This document shows positions 1 through 7,180 of a DNA stretch of 8,029 bases, piece after piece. Within the stretch, counting starts at the first letter, position 1. Every line of letters begins with the position of its first letter. The position numbers and the translations under genes were made by a program. Under the pieces are notes generated by a model that did not search any database, was not told where the DNA came from, and saw only the letters and a program-made list of their open reading frames with translations. The stretch comes from UBA927 sp964367095. Its GTDB lineage: Bacteria > Patescibacteriota > Microgenomatia > UBA10105 > UBA927. The stretch spans positions 1 to 8,029 of the forward strand of contig CAYIXE010000036.1 of assembly GCA_964367095.1 (NCBI GenBank), in the 5' to 3' direction.

Positions 1-3000
1 GAAATTTTATCGCCATTTACGTGCATGGTAGAGGATTCCCAATTGGGGTCAGTAATTTTTTCGTTAAAATGAGTTTTTATTTTTTCCGTGAGTGTATTTG
101 CATTTTCTTTGATTTTAGCGCCTTGCGTGCGAAGCAGTAAATCAAGTTGAGTCTCAAGAGTGTTGGGGTCAAGATGCAATCCGTACGTCGGATCATCGAT
201 AAGATCTCCTGAAATTTTTGCCTTGCCAATTGGCGTTTGTACGGTAATGTTTGTTATACGCACTTTGTCGTTTTGAATTGTGAGAGAGCCTTCGGTTATT
301 CTTCCCCCAGGAATTGAAACTGTCGACTTTACATAATCCATAAGCTCATTGGGAGTTACCTCCACTGTCGCTTGTCCTTCGCTATCATGTTTTTCAATCA
401 AATAATTAATGCGGTCCGTAACACCCTCTGGTAGTTCTTCATTTGCGACAATTATCTTTGGTGTTTCCAGTGAGGATTGTAAAACTTCTATCGGAGTTGT
501 AGATGATATAGTTTGTATTGGTTGTTCCTGTTCCACATCGGGGGTGGAATACCTGCCTGCCGGCGAGGCAGGGCTTCGCACATCGGGAGTTTCAGCAACA
601 ACGTCGGGTGAGGAAATTGATGATTCTTCCATTGGCTGATTGACAGATGCTTCTTCTTGCTGTAAATTGACCGCTTCTTTTTCGGCTATTTGTTCATCTG
701 TGGTCCCTGCGACTCCTTCAAGTGTTTGGCGGGCGCTTATAACTTCTGCTGGATTAATTTCTTGTGCTGATTGTTTAGAAAAAGCCTCTATATCAAGTTC
801 TGATGCCATGTTTTGTGCCAAAAGACTATCATCAGTGATGTGTACAGCTCCATCGGTTATCTCATACGAAAGGCCCAATGCATCCATAGACTTTTTAAAG
901 TATGCATCAAAAAGCTCCGGATTTTGGACCTTGAGCGTCGGGTAACTCTGTTGGTAGAGCTGGTTTATCGAAAGCGCAAGATGTTTGGGGGTAAAATTTT
1001 CTGTCGCTTTGGCAGCTAATTCCTGCCATGTTTTATCTTTATACAGTTCATGTTGTTCTAAAAGTATTGCTTTGTCCGCAACGCCTAAGTTTTGAAGTAC
1101 TTTATAGAGAGATTCCTTGGGATTTATGGTTTGGGTAAGGTCGGCATTTTCTACGATTGCATCAGGGCGATTATTTCTTGCAGTTTTTATAAGGTGCACG
1201 AGTTCTCGGTCTTCAGCGATACTTGCATCTTTATTGTACCCTCCGACAGCTGCCAGTGTGCTGGCTTTTATAGCCGTGTTGCCGCTTATTACATTTGGCA
1301 TACTATTTGATTCTCCATGCCTCACCATGCCATCAAACATTTCCTGCAGTCTCGTAGATGCAAAAAGCATGGGGTATGTGCCATATGCTTCTTTTGGATG
1401 ATGAAACGATCCACTCACCATATCTGTCATTGGATTTTCAAGTGAGGTTGAAATAGTAGAAAGATAGGTAGAAGAGAGAGCGCTATTTTCTATGTTTGAA
1501 TTGATTATCGCTGCATCACCACCAGTTTCGCCGCGTGTTTCCATGCGATGGAAAATTAGGTTTGTCAGATCGCGTTTTTGTTCGCCAATGCTTGCCGTGT
1601 CGGGATATTCGCGCGTCAAATAGATGACGGATAACTCCGGGTGATCTGTGCGGAAGCGATCAATTTCCATCTTCATTTCGTCAACACCAGGGGTTGACAG
1701 AGTTTCTTGACCTTCAATTATCGGCATTGCACTTGTGCGATTTAAGATCACAATTTCTGTTTGTTTGGGATCAAGCAGTGTTCCTGCTGGGTCAGTTTGT
1801 GTCGTGAATTGAGATAGTGTTTGATATACTTGTGCGGCTTGGGCAGGCACGGTAGGGATTGCCACAACGCGTGTCACCTCTGCCGCCATCGGCGCTTCAT
1901 GTTGAGCATTTAAATTGAGTATTGTTTGTCTTTCGGCATCGTTTAATTTTGAAAGATACCAAGTAATTTCCTCACCGGCGACAAGTTGTGCCTCAGGATT
2001 TTCGGCAAGTCTTGGCGATTTTCTGGCGTCCATTAAATCCTTGGTCAAATACATCTGCTCTGATCCAAATGGCGAGAGAAATTCATTTGTGGTTACAAGA
2101 GTAGTTGATGGCTCTATGACAGGAACATATTCCCGTTCAAGGGAAGCGCGATACGGGATAAAGATTGGAAACCATGGGAGAGTTGATTGGAGATTTGAAG
2201 CTGCAATGTCATTTTCCAAATTTCGCTCATCGTCTGCAAGCAAATTTGCAATCGCTTCACTATCTGTTGCAGTCTCATACGGGATTTCAAGTGGATCAGA
2301 TGAGCCAATGTAGCTTGTTTGAATAGTATCTTCATACACTTTAGAAATCACGACTTCGTGGATTGGCAAAGGAGTTCCGTCAAGGGGATTAGCTACGTCT
2401 CCCGTATCAACAAGTGCAGTTCCGTTCATGCGTTCAATTAAAAGATTTACATCACTTTCCGATGGAAGATTCGCGTCATCGCCGATATAGCCGAGTTTAA
2501 GGGCGATTGCTTCCAGCTTTAGGTCAGGGTTGCTCGTGTTTTCATACATGTGTTGAATCGCATCTATCGGACCTCTACTTGTGAGAAGTTCGTGTTGATA
2601 ATCAATAAGCGCCTGCTTTTGTAAATCTTGAAAAGTTTCAACGCCAGTTGCACCAAATACATTTTCTGGTAAATCGATCTTAGCGTCATTGGGGATATGC
2701 GCTATATCAAGCTCACGCACAGGCTCCCCGCTAAACATAGCATCGCGAAGTCGTATGTCAGTAGATTGGATATTTTCCGGCAAACCAGTAGTTGGGTCAT
2801 GTTCTACGTTATATTGTTCATAAAGTCGGAAAAGATTTTTCATTCCATTGGTTGAAGCCATGGGATTTTCATCGGGATTTTGTTGTACTTGATTGAGAAA
2901 ATGATCCCACAGACTGCCATTTTCTAATTCGTCGCCAGTGAGGGTCATCATATTTTCGGTGGAAGGTAACGGCGCTTCAATAATTGGTGATCCACTAACT

Positions 3001-6000
3001 GGTAGAGTTGGATTTGTAAGCGTTATTCCGTGAGCGCCAAGCTCTTTTTGTACGTCGGCAAGATTTGTAATAGTGCCATCATTAGCGATTTCTAAGTGCG
3101 CGACTGAAGTATTATTTGGCCCGCCAATAAGATCCCACCCTCTATGTTCAAAATCGTTACTATATTGGAGAGAATATCCATCTGGGATTGTTGTATTCAT
3201 TCCTTCTGGTAAAGAAGGATTGATATTGTGAAGATCTACAGAATGTCCGGCCATCACGTCTCCCGCATTATGTGCATCTACTATTTGAATTCCTGCTTTG
3301 TCTAATACTTCCTTCAGTTGTGAAGCAGAAAGATTCTCGCCAAATAAAATGTCGGGTTGGTCATGCTGTCCTGTATATCCATCTGAAAAATCGAATTTTG
3401 CATTATAGGTAGTGTCATCTCCAAAACCTGATTTTATTCGGTCGATGATAAGCTCTTTTGGTAGTTGATAGGTATGCTCTCCGATAGTTACGGTGTGATC
3501 TGGTAATGGCTCAGAGAGCATAAATGGATTGGTTACATGCTCCGGCGTCAGTGCGTCTGGCGTAAATGAAGCGGGATGGTCGATATTTGATATACGCTCT
3601 TTGATATTTTCAGCAGCAGTACCTGCTATATCCGGCGCTTTGTGCCAAATGAAATCTCCAACTCCATGCATTACAGCTCCCACTCCTGCTCCTATTATTC
3701 CTGCTTTAATGCCGTACTTTACAGCCTCCACTCTCGCATCGCGGGTAAATTGGTCAAGTATTGCGTCCATGCCAAGTATTTGTTGTTCTGGTGGTAACCC
3801 GCGGGTGGCCAATGGGAAGCGACGTTTGAGAATATTTATCTCCGGTGCGTAGGAAGCGACCAGCCCTAACACATTTCGTACAGGATCTTCGGTAATATTT
3901 GCCAGTGTTTGAGCACCGTCTTTAAGAACGAGCGTTTGATTGGTGGTAAGCTTTACCATAAAATCTTCAAGTGTCGTGCCGCCCAAGACGGTTGCTGCTT
4001 GTTCGGTGTGTGTAGAAAGATACGATTCAACATCAGTAAGGGCTTTGTGACTGGTGACATCAAGTGCCGTACGCTGTGTTTCTATGGATTCTCTTTCGGA
4101 AAAGCGGATGAGGCCTATGCGTTTTTTGTCGCCCGCTTCACTGACTGCTTTTCTAGCGGTAATATCGGTTATCGTTGCCATTCCCATACGCAATTCATCG
4201 TCTGTAAGAGTTGTTTTCAACGTACCGTTTGTCTCATAAAGTGACGTTTGAATTTTCCCCATCATCTCTTCTGCCGATCGCTGGCTGACGAGATATTTTT
4301 CAAAAAAGTTTCTTCGCTTCATGGACTCACCAAAGGTGTCTCCGGCTTCCCGCTCGCGAAGGTGAGTCAGATAATCGCGCTGGAGTGCTCCGTATTCTCG
4401 AAATCCTGCAAATGTACCGCCAGCCACAGCTCCTGCGGTAAATCGTTGGAGAGGATTTAAATTGAGAAAGGTAAGTGACATGGTTTTGACAGAATTTAAT
4501 GCCGAAAGTGAAAGTGCCACCCCTGTGCCAATTGTTACTTCGTTAAATAAGGCAGGGCGGAAAGGAATGCCTTTGCTTTCTATCCATTCAGCAATGTCGG
4601 TAATCTTTTTGGTAGCGCTCTCTACCCTTGAAGGTATCAGGCTTGTTACTTCTCCCATTTGTGCGATGCCAAGTCGAATTTTCATGGCAGATAATTCAGC
4701 TTCGATATTTTCCATGCCGCCGACGTGTTCGCGTTTGGAACGCAGCGTTTCTGCTACATCAAAAAGACTCGAACTATATAATTCTGCCTCAGCAAAGACG
4801 TCTGGACGAGCATCTTTAAGTGTCGTCTTGAAAAATTCTTTCGATCTTTCATCAAACGTTTTTTTGTCTGCTATCTCTCCTGTAGCGTAGTCGCGCATTA
4901 GATCTTTGATGCCATCAACGAGTGGCTTGTTCGTTTCTTCAGCTGGGTTGAGAATTTCAAGGTGCTCTCCTAAATTGCGGCGGATGAAAATATCTGCCTT
5001 GTCGATGTCTTGAGAAAATCGCAGTCGGACCGCCTTGGCTTCACGGTCAAAACTTTCAATGCCTTTGATTTCACCCGCTACCTTCATGTTGCCTATTTCT
5101 TCGAGAGCAAATCGTTGGACGAGGGTTCTCATGCCCATGATATCTTTGGTCCATTCAACAGCCTTTGTGCCTGCGCGTGTGATGAAGTTTTTGTCGGCAA
5201 GAAGTTTGTCATATGTTATTTTTGCTCGACTCTCAGCCATTTTTATAGCATCCTCAGCAAAGGGGGTCTCTGAAGCTCTGAGCATATCCATATAGTATTG
5301 TCTCGCGCGTTCTTGAAAGTAGGTGCCGCCTATGGATTGTTTCCATATTGTATAGACAATGCCTCGTAGTCCTTTGACCGCGTCTTTGGATTTTTCCCAC
5401 ACTTTATTTTGTGCTTCGGACATATCTTTTTGGGCTGGGGTAACGAGTGTTTGCATGGATCGGGCGGCCAAATCCCGCGCGCGTACTTCATAGGCTTTCA
5501 GTCCCACGATAGTAATAGTGTTGGGGTCTTCGGTAAGGGTTTCCAATACTGCGCGAGCCAAGACGGGTGTTTCTTTTTGTTTTTGTGAGGCTTCTAAAAT
5601 ATCAAGGGGGGACTCAGATGGTTCGTTATTCGTTACTTCGCTTGCCCCGCGTAGTCCCGCCTCTGGCGTGGACGTAGTGGGGTCCAAACTCAACTGCTCT
5701 TTAGAAATATCGTGCATTTCATTATTCGCATCGGTATAGCGAATGCCGGAGATCTTGTCCCATTCCACAGGATCCATTTTATTGGCAAAAAGGAGTGGTT
5801 TGTCGACAAGCAGATTTTTTTCTCCGCGTTTTCTGCTTGGCTCTTTCATAAGAATTGTGGCGGTGCCAATACCGGTGAGGGCATTTGCCCGGGTGTCAGA
5901 ATCCAAAACGAGAAACGATTCCACCGTTTTCCCATCAATCACCAGCGGTGTTTTGAAATACACGGGTGTGTCGCCGATGATAAGCTGTTTTGGAGGAAAA

Positions 6001-6041
6001 GCTTCAGGATTTGGGATGGGGTTTAGTATTGGTTCGGCCAT
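1..6041 (-). CDS. Giant protein (at least 2013 aa) with a glycosyltransferase-2-like region, 3' end beyond window
   Basis: One open frame starts at ATG 6041 (MAEPILNPIPNPEAF) and has no stop down to base 1; an in-frame TGA at 6048-6050 excludes an earlier start. At least about 220 kDa. I recognise no full-length family. In order: a signal-peptide-less N-terminus; a long charged helical region, about residues 200-500; hydrophobic glycine-rich stretches near 502-547 and at 780-799 (GIIGAGVGAVMHGVGDF, a glycine-zipper-like candidate membrane helix); an unassigned region 800-1385; a GT-A/family 2 glycosyltransferase-like region 1389-1640 (VTRVVAIPT, EIVILNR 1429-1435, GNTAIKASTLAAVGGY from 1587, AEDREL 1609-1614); a Pro/Glu/Ser-rich linker 1796-1852; and a C-terminal domain from 1891 that leaves the window. 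Where an active family 2 enzyme has DXD, this protein reads NSNIEN (1514-1519), so catalysis is doubtful. No clear Shine-Dalgarno precedes the start; 56 bases separate it from the upstream 110-aa gene. The coding call is secure; function is unknown. Confidence -1.
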   Translation of the reverse strand, partial: MAEPILNPIPNPEAFPPKQLIIGDTPVYFKTPLVIDGKTVESFLVLDSDTRANALTGIGTATILMKEPSRKRGEKNLLVDKPLLFANKMDPVEWDKISGIRYTDANNEMHDISKEQLSLDPTTSTPEAGLRGASEVTNNEPSESPLDILEASQKQKETPVLARAVLETLTEDPNTITIVGLKAYEVRARDLAARSMQTLVTPAQKDMSEAQNKVWEKSKDAVKGLRGIVYTIWKQSIGGTYFQERARQYYMDMLRASETPFAEDAIKMAESRAKITYDKLLADKNFITRAGTKAVEWTKDIMGMRTLVQRFALEEIGNMKVAGEIKGIESFDREAKAVRLRFSQDIDKADIFIRRNLGEHLEILNPAEETNKPLVDGIKDLMRDYATGEIADKKTFDERSKEFFKTTLKDARPDVFAEAELYSSSLFDVAETLRSKREHVGGMENIEAELSAMKIRLGIAQMGEVTSLIPSRVESATKKITDIAEWIESKGIPFRPALFNEVTIGTGVALSLSALNSVKTMSLTFLNLNPLQRFTAGAVAGGTFAGFREYGALQRDYLTHLREREAGDTFGESMKRRNFFEKYLVSQRSAEEMMGKIQTSLYETNGTLKTTLTDDELRMGMATITDITARKAVSEAGDKKRIGLIRFSERESIETQRTALDVTSHKALTDVESYLSTHTEQAATVLGGTTLEDFMVKLTTNQTLVLKDGAQTLANITEDPVRNVLGLVASYAPEINILKRRFPLATRGLPPEQQILGMDAILDQFTRDARVEAVKYGIKAGIIGAGVGAVMHGVGDFIWHKAPDIAGTAAENIKERISNIDHPASFTPDALTPEHVTNPFMLSEPLPDHTVTIGEHTYQLPKELIIDRIKSGFGDDTTYNAKFDFSDGYTGQHDQPDILFGENLSASQLKEVLDKAGIQIVDAHNAGDVMAGHSVDLHNINPSLPEGMNTTIPDGYSLQYSNDFEHRGWDLIGGPNNTSVAHLEIANDGTITNLADVQKELGAHGITLTNPTLPVSGSPIIEAPLPSTENMMTLTGDELENGSLWDHFLNQVQQNPDENPMASTNGMKNLFRLYEQYNVEHDPTTGLPENIQSTDIRLRDAMFSGEPVRELDIAHIPNDAKIDLPENVFGATGVETFQDLQKQALIDYQHELLTSRGPIDAIQHMYENTSNPDLKLEAIALKLGYIGDDANLPSESDVNLLIERMNGTALVDTGDVANPLDGTPLPIHEVVISKVYEDTIQTSYIGSSDPLEIPYETATDSEAIANLLADDERNLENDIAASNLQSTLPWFPIFIPYRASLEREYVPVIEPSTTLVTTNEFLSPFGSEQMYLTKDLMDARKSPRLAENPEAQLVAGEEITWYLSKLNDAERQTILNLNAQHEAPMAAEVTRVVAIPTVPAQAAQVYQTLSQFTTQTDPAGTLLDPKQTEIVILNRTSAMPIIEGQETLSTPGVDEMKMEIDRFRTDHPELSVIYLTREYPDTASIGEQKRDLTNLIFHRMETRGETGGDAAIINSNIENSALSSTYLSTISTSLENPMTDMVSGSFHHPKEAYGTYPMLFASTRLQEMFDGMVRHGESNSMPNVISGNTAIKASTLAAVGGYNKDASIAEDRELVHLIKTARNNRPDAIVENADLTQTINPKESLYKVLQNLGVADKAILLEQHELYKDKTWQELAAKATENFTPKHLALSINQLYQQSYPTLKVQNPELFDAYFKKSMDALGLSYEITDGAVHITDDSLLAQNMASELDIEAFSKQSAQEINPAEVISARQTLEGVAGTTDEQIAEKEAVNLQQEEASVNQPMEESSISSPDVVAETPDVRSPASPAGRYSTPDVEQEQPIQTISSTTPIEVLQSSLETPKIIVANEELPEGVTDRINYLIEKHDSEGQATVEVTPNELMDYVKSTVSIPGGRITEGSLTIQNDKVRITNITVQTPIGKAKISGDLIDDPTYGLHLDPNTLETQLDLLLRTQGAKIKENANTLTEKIKTHFNEKITDPNWESSTMHVNGDKI
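544..578. repeat. CCTGCCT/AGGCAGG palindromic repeat inside the giant gene
   Basis: CCTGCCT (552-558) and AGGCAGG (566-572) are perfect inverted arms around a 7-base loop that itself contains GCCGGC. The element is read in frame and gives PASPAGR (residues 1824-1830) inside the low-complexity linker. Two copies of CACATCGGG (534-542 and 579-587) flank it 45 bases apart, encoding two of three nearby PDV motifs. The same arms with a 4-base loop recur at 7998-8016. I associate such GC-rich palindromes with dispersed CPR repeats, but copy number in this genome cannot be seen here. Confidence -1.
1119..1875 (-). other. GT-A / glycosyltransferase family 2-like domain inside the giant protein
   Basis: Residues 1389-1641 follow the order of a family 2 glycosyltransferase. 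A first beta strand reads VTRVVAIPT, with helix AQAAQVYQTLSQFTTQ after it. A second strand is EIVILNR. Then come LSVIYLTREY, a GEQKRDLTNLI helix, a DAAIINSNIEN segment at the DXD position, STYLSTISTSLENPMTDMVSG after it, and the acceptor-side motif GNTAIKASTLAAVGGYNK...AEDRELVHLI, ending in a DAIVENADLTQT strand. The last block closely matches the usual GN.A.R...AVGGF..D...ED.DL pattern. Neither aspartate of DXD is visible (NSN or IEN depending on alignment), although E1610-D1611 of the ED motif is kept. It could be an inactive sugar-nucleotide-fold domain or a divergent enzyme. The assignment is by motif reading only. Confidence -1.
5645..5682. repeat. 38-bp GC-rich imperfect hairpin repeat, copy A (in frame in giant gene)
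   Basis: This copy begins CCCCGCGTAGTCCCGCC and ends GGACGTAGTGGGG. It matches copy B (6060-6097) at 37 of 38 positions. Paired end to end, CCCC/GGGG, GTCC/GGAC and GCC/GGC form stem segments around internal mismatches, so it is an imperfect hairpin. Here it lies inside the giant coding region and is translated in frame as PTTSTPEAGLRG (residues 121-132) without breaking the protein. Confidence -1.
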
Positions 6042-6059
6042 AATGATTCAGTTGCCCTG

Positions 6060-6097
6060 CCCCGCGTAGTCCCGCCTCGGGCGTGGACGTAGTGGGG
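6060..6097. repeat. 38-bp GC-rich imperfect hairpin repeat, copy B (intergenic)
   Basis: It differs from copy A by a single base in the hairpin loop. It starts directly after the stop codon of the 110-aa gene (stop at 6098-6100 on the minus strand) and fills most of the 56-base gap to the giant gene's ATG. No T-run follows the hairpin on the minus strand, so a Rho-independent terminator is unlikely. It may still form an intercistronic RNA hairpin. Confidence -1.
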
Positions 6098-6430
6098 TTA
6101 GTTTGTCACATCCTTTTTCCCTATATACAGTTCGTGAAAGTCAGTAAGTATTTGAGAAACGAGCGCATCGGGATCAGTCACGCGTGAGGTGATAAATTCA
6201 TTTACTTTTTCAGGCGTTGGGTCGGTTTTTATAAGGATTGAGAGTTCATCGACTGCTTCCGGATAATTGATGCTGACCGCTTCAATGGTACGAAGGGTCA
6301 TGTATTGGTTTAATTTGTCGGCCAACTCAGCTTTGATATCCGCCTTCGTCGCGTCATCAAGGGGTGATTGTTCAAATTTTTCTTCAATGAGTTGATCAAG
6401 AAACGTTTCTATGGCAGATTGTTGATCCAT
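6098..6430 (-). CDS. Small acidic helical protein, DUF5663-like
   Basis: This 110-residue protein (MDQQSAIETFLDQLIEEKFEQ) is acidic and predicted almost entirely helical. Its pattern is an N-terminal FLDQLIEEKFEQSPLDDATKADIKAELADKLNQYM helix pair, a central LRTIEAVSINYPEAVDELSILI, then PTPEKVNEFITSRVTDPDALVSQILTDFHELYIG. The order of two helices, an E/D-rich L..L turn and a late F(I/L)....PDAL segment resembles DUF5663 proteins of Patescibacteria; this is from memory and the function of that family is unknown. There is no signal peptide or membrane segment. It ends 56 bases before the giant gene, on the same strand, so the two are probably co-transcribed and may act together. A promoter lies against the ATG (6438-6467), leaving almost no leader, and no Shine-Dalgarno is visible. 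Coding is very likely; the family call is moderate. Confidence -1.
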   Translation of the reverse strand: MDQQSAIETFLDQLIEEKFEQSPLDDATKADIKAELADKLNQYMTLRTIEAVSINYPEAVDELSILIKTDPTPEKVNEFITSRVTDPDALVSQILTDFHELYIGKKDVTN

Positions 6431-6437
6431 ATATACT

Positions 6438-6467
6438 ACACTAGGCCAGTTTGTTACGGTTCGTCAA
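6438..6467 (-). promoter_or_regulatory. Candidate promoter of the 110-aa gene and giant gene
   Basis: On the minus strand, TTGACG (6467-6462) is followed after 18 bases by TAGTGT (6443-6438). A start seven bases beyond the -10 box would be at 6431, one base before ATG 6430, giving an essentially leaderless message. The -35 is good; the -10 matches only moderately. Confidence -1.
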
Positions 6468-6562
6468 GGAGGGTACAAGTAGAAAGAAGTAGATCAATAA
6501 ATATCAAAGGAGTATGATTAAATAATTACTCTTAATTTATAGAAAATATTTATTTTTAGTTC

Positions 6563-6591
6563 TTGACAGATGTATATTACCATGATATACA
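6563..6591 (+). promoter_or_regulatory. Strong promoter of the brnT-antitoxin operon
   Basis: TTGACA (6563-6568) is a perfect -35. It is separated by 17 bases from TATACA (6586-6591), and TG at 6583-6584 adds an extended -10. The expected transcription start is about 6598, three bases before the toxin ATG at 6601. This is one of the closest matches to a sigma-70 promoter in the window. Confidence -1.
6571..6591. promoter_or_regulatory. Candidate antitoxin operator (perfect inverted repeat)
   Basis: TGTATAT (6571-6577) and ATATACA (6585-6591) are exact reverse complements separated by 7 bases. The right arm overlaps the -10 box and the left arm lies in the promoter spacer. A ribbon-helix-helix antitoxin bound here would block RNA polymerase, as is usual for type II toxin-antitoxin autoregulation. 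Binding is inferred. Confidence -1.
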
Positions 6592-6600
6592 TTTAATGGT

Positions 6601-6906
6601 ATGACGATTTTGTCTGAGCCGGTTGAGTTTGAATGGGATAGTGGTAATCGAGATAAGAATTTATTAAAGCATGGTATTACGAATAAAGAGATAGAGGAAG
6701 CGTTTGAACAACGTGGGAAAATCATAGTCGAAGACGAGAAGCATTCACTATCTGAGCGTCGATATATGATGTGGAGTAAAACTGCAGATGAGAAAATGGT
6801 TATGATAATTTGTACAGTACGAAAAAAGTATATTCGAGTTATATCAGCACGACGGATGAATAAAAAAGAAAGGAATTTTTATGACCAAAAAACAGAAAAA
6901 ATTTAA
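6601..6906 (+). CDS. brnT: BrnT family ribonuclease toxin (type II toxin-antitoxin)
   Basis: This 101-residue protein carries the BrnT (DUF497) pattern throughout: FEWDSGNRDKNLLKHGI at 10-26, EIEEAFEQRG at 30-39, the D..HS..E.RY block at 45-55, and the C-terminal VRKKYIRVISARRMNKKER at 73-91. BrnT toxins are small RelE-fold endoribonucleases that stop translation and are neutralised by the cognate antitoxin; length and motifs are typical of a full-length copy. Start: ATG 6601 lies three bases after the predicted transcription start and has no Shine-Dalgarno, so it is likely translated from an almost leaderless message. The stop lies 26 bases inside the antitoxin gene. The cassette is visibly more AT-rich than the giant gene and lies on the opposite strand to its neighbours, consistent with horizontal acquisition. 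Confidence -1.
   Translation: MTILSEPVEFEWDSGNRDKNLLKHGITNKEIEEAFEQRGKIIVEDEKHSLSERRYMMWSKTADEKMVMIICTVRKKYIRVISARRMNKKERNFYDQKTEKI
6867..6873 (+). promoter_or_regulatory. Ribosome binding site of the antitoxin
   Basis: AGAAAGG ends seven bases before ATG 6881, inside the end of the toxin gene. It supports this start and contrasts with the toxin start, which has no such site; this could favour antitoxin production from the shared message. Confidence -1.
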
Positions 6907-7168
6907 GTCTATTCCAACATTTCAATCAGAAGACGAAGAGCGGGCATTTTGGGATACGGCAGACTTAACGGATTATTTTGACTGGTCTAAAGCTCAATCA
7001 GTTGATTTTCCGAATTTAAAATCATCTACTCAATCAATCTCTTTACGTTTGCCATTGTCGTTGTTATCTGAGCTTAAGGCGTTAGCCAACAAACGAGATG
7101 TGCCGTATCAGAGTCTGTTAAAGATTTTTCTTTCAGAAAAAGTTCGGGAAGAAATGCGATATAAGTAA
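6881..7168 (+). CDS. CopG-type ribbon-helix-helix antitoxin, partner of BrnT
   Basis: This 95-residue protein matches the CopG antitoxin family (the group found next to BrnT/DUF497 toxins) from end to end. The N-terminal part has IPTFQSEDEERAFWDTAD (11-28) followed by DYFDWSKAQ and FPNLK. The C-terminal ribbon-helix-helix has strand SISLRLP (52-58), a first helix SLLSELKALANKR, a turn at DVPYQ, and a second helix SLLKIFLSEKVREEM. The strand-helix-helix part binds operator DNA as a dimer; the N-terminal segment is expected to wrap the toxin. The gene starts at ATG 6881 with a good Shine-Dalgarno and overlaps the toxin by 26 bases in another frame, so translation is probably coupled. It ends only 12 bases from the stop of the convergent minus-strand gene. 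It lacks the shorter BrnA architecture, so no symbol is given. Confidence -1.
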   Translation: MTKKQKKFKSIPTFQSEDEERAFWDTADLTDYFDWSKAQSVDFPNLKSSTQSISLRLPLSLLSELKALANKRDVPYQSLLKIFLSEKVREEMRYK

Positions 7169-7180
7169 CGCGTGAAATAG

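Noticed and set aside
2114..2335. Minus-strand 73-codon frame
   Set aside because: It overlaps the giant gene on the same strand in another frame; no motif or ribosome binding site supports it.
409..6069. Numerous plus-strand reading frames of 60-142 codons across this region
   Set aside because: All lie antisense to the continuous giant frame, are serine/cysteine-rich in the way of shadow translations, and show no family motifs or start signals.
5645..6097. CRISPR-like interpretation of the two 38-bp repeats
   Set aside because: Only two copies, 415 bases apart, with coding sequence between them and no spacer periodicity.
6506..6525. AAAGGAG followed by ATG ATT AAA TAA
   Set aside because: It looks like a ribosome binding site and start, but the spacing is only one base and the frame has three codons; at most a relic of an earlier gene.
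6537..6725. Minus-strand 62-codon frame
   Set aside because: It is antisense to the start of brnT and its promoter; brnT is supported by clear family motifs.
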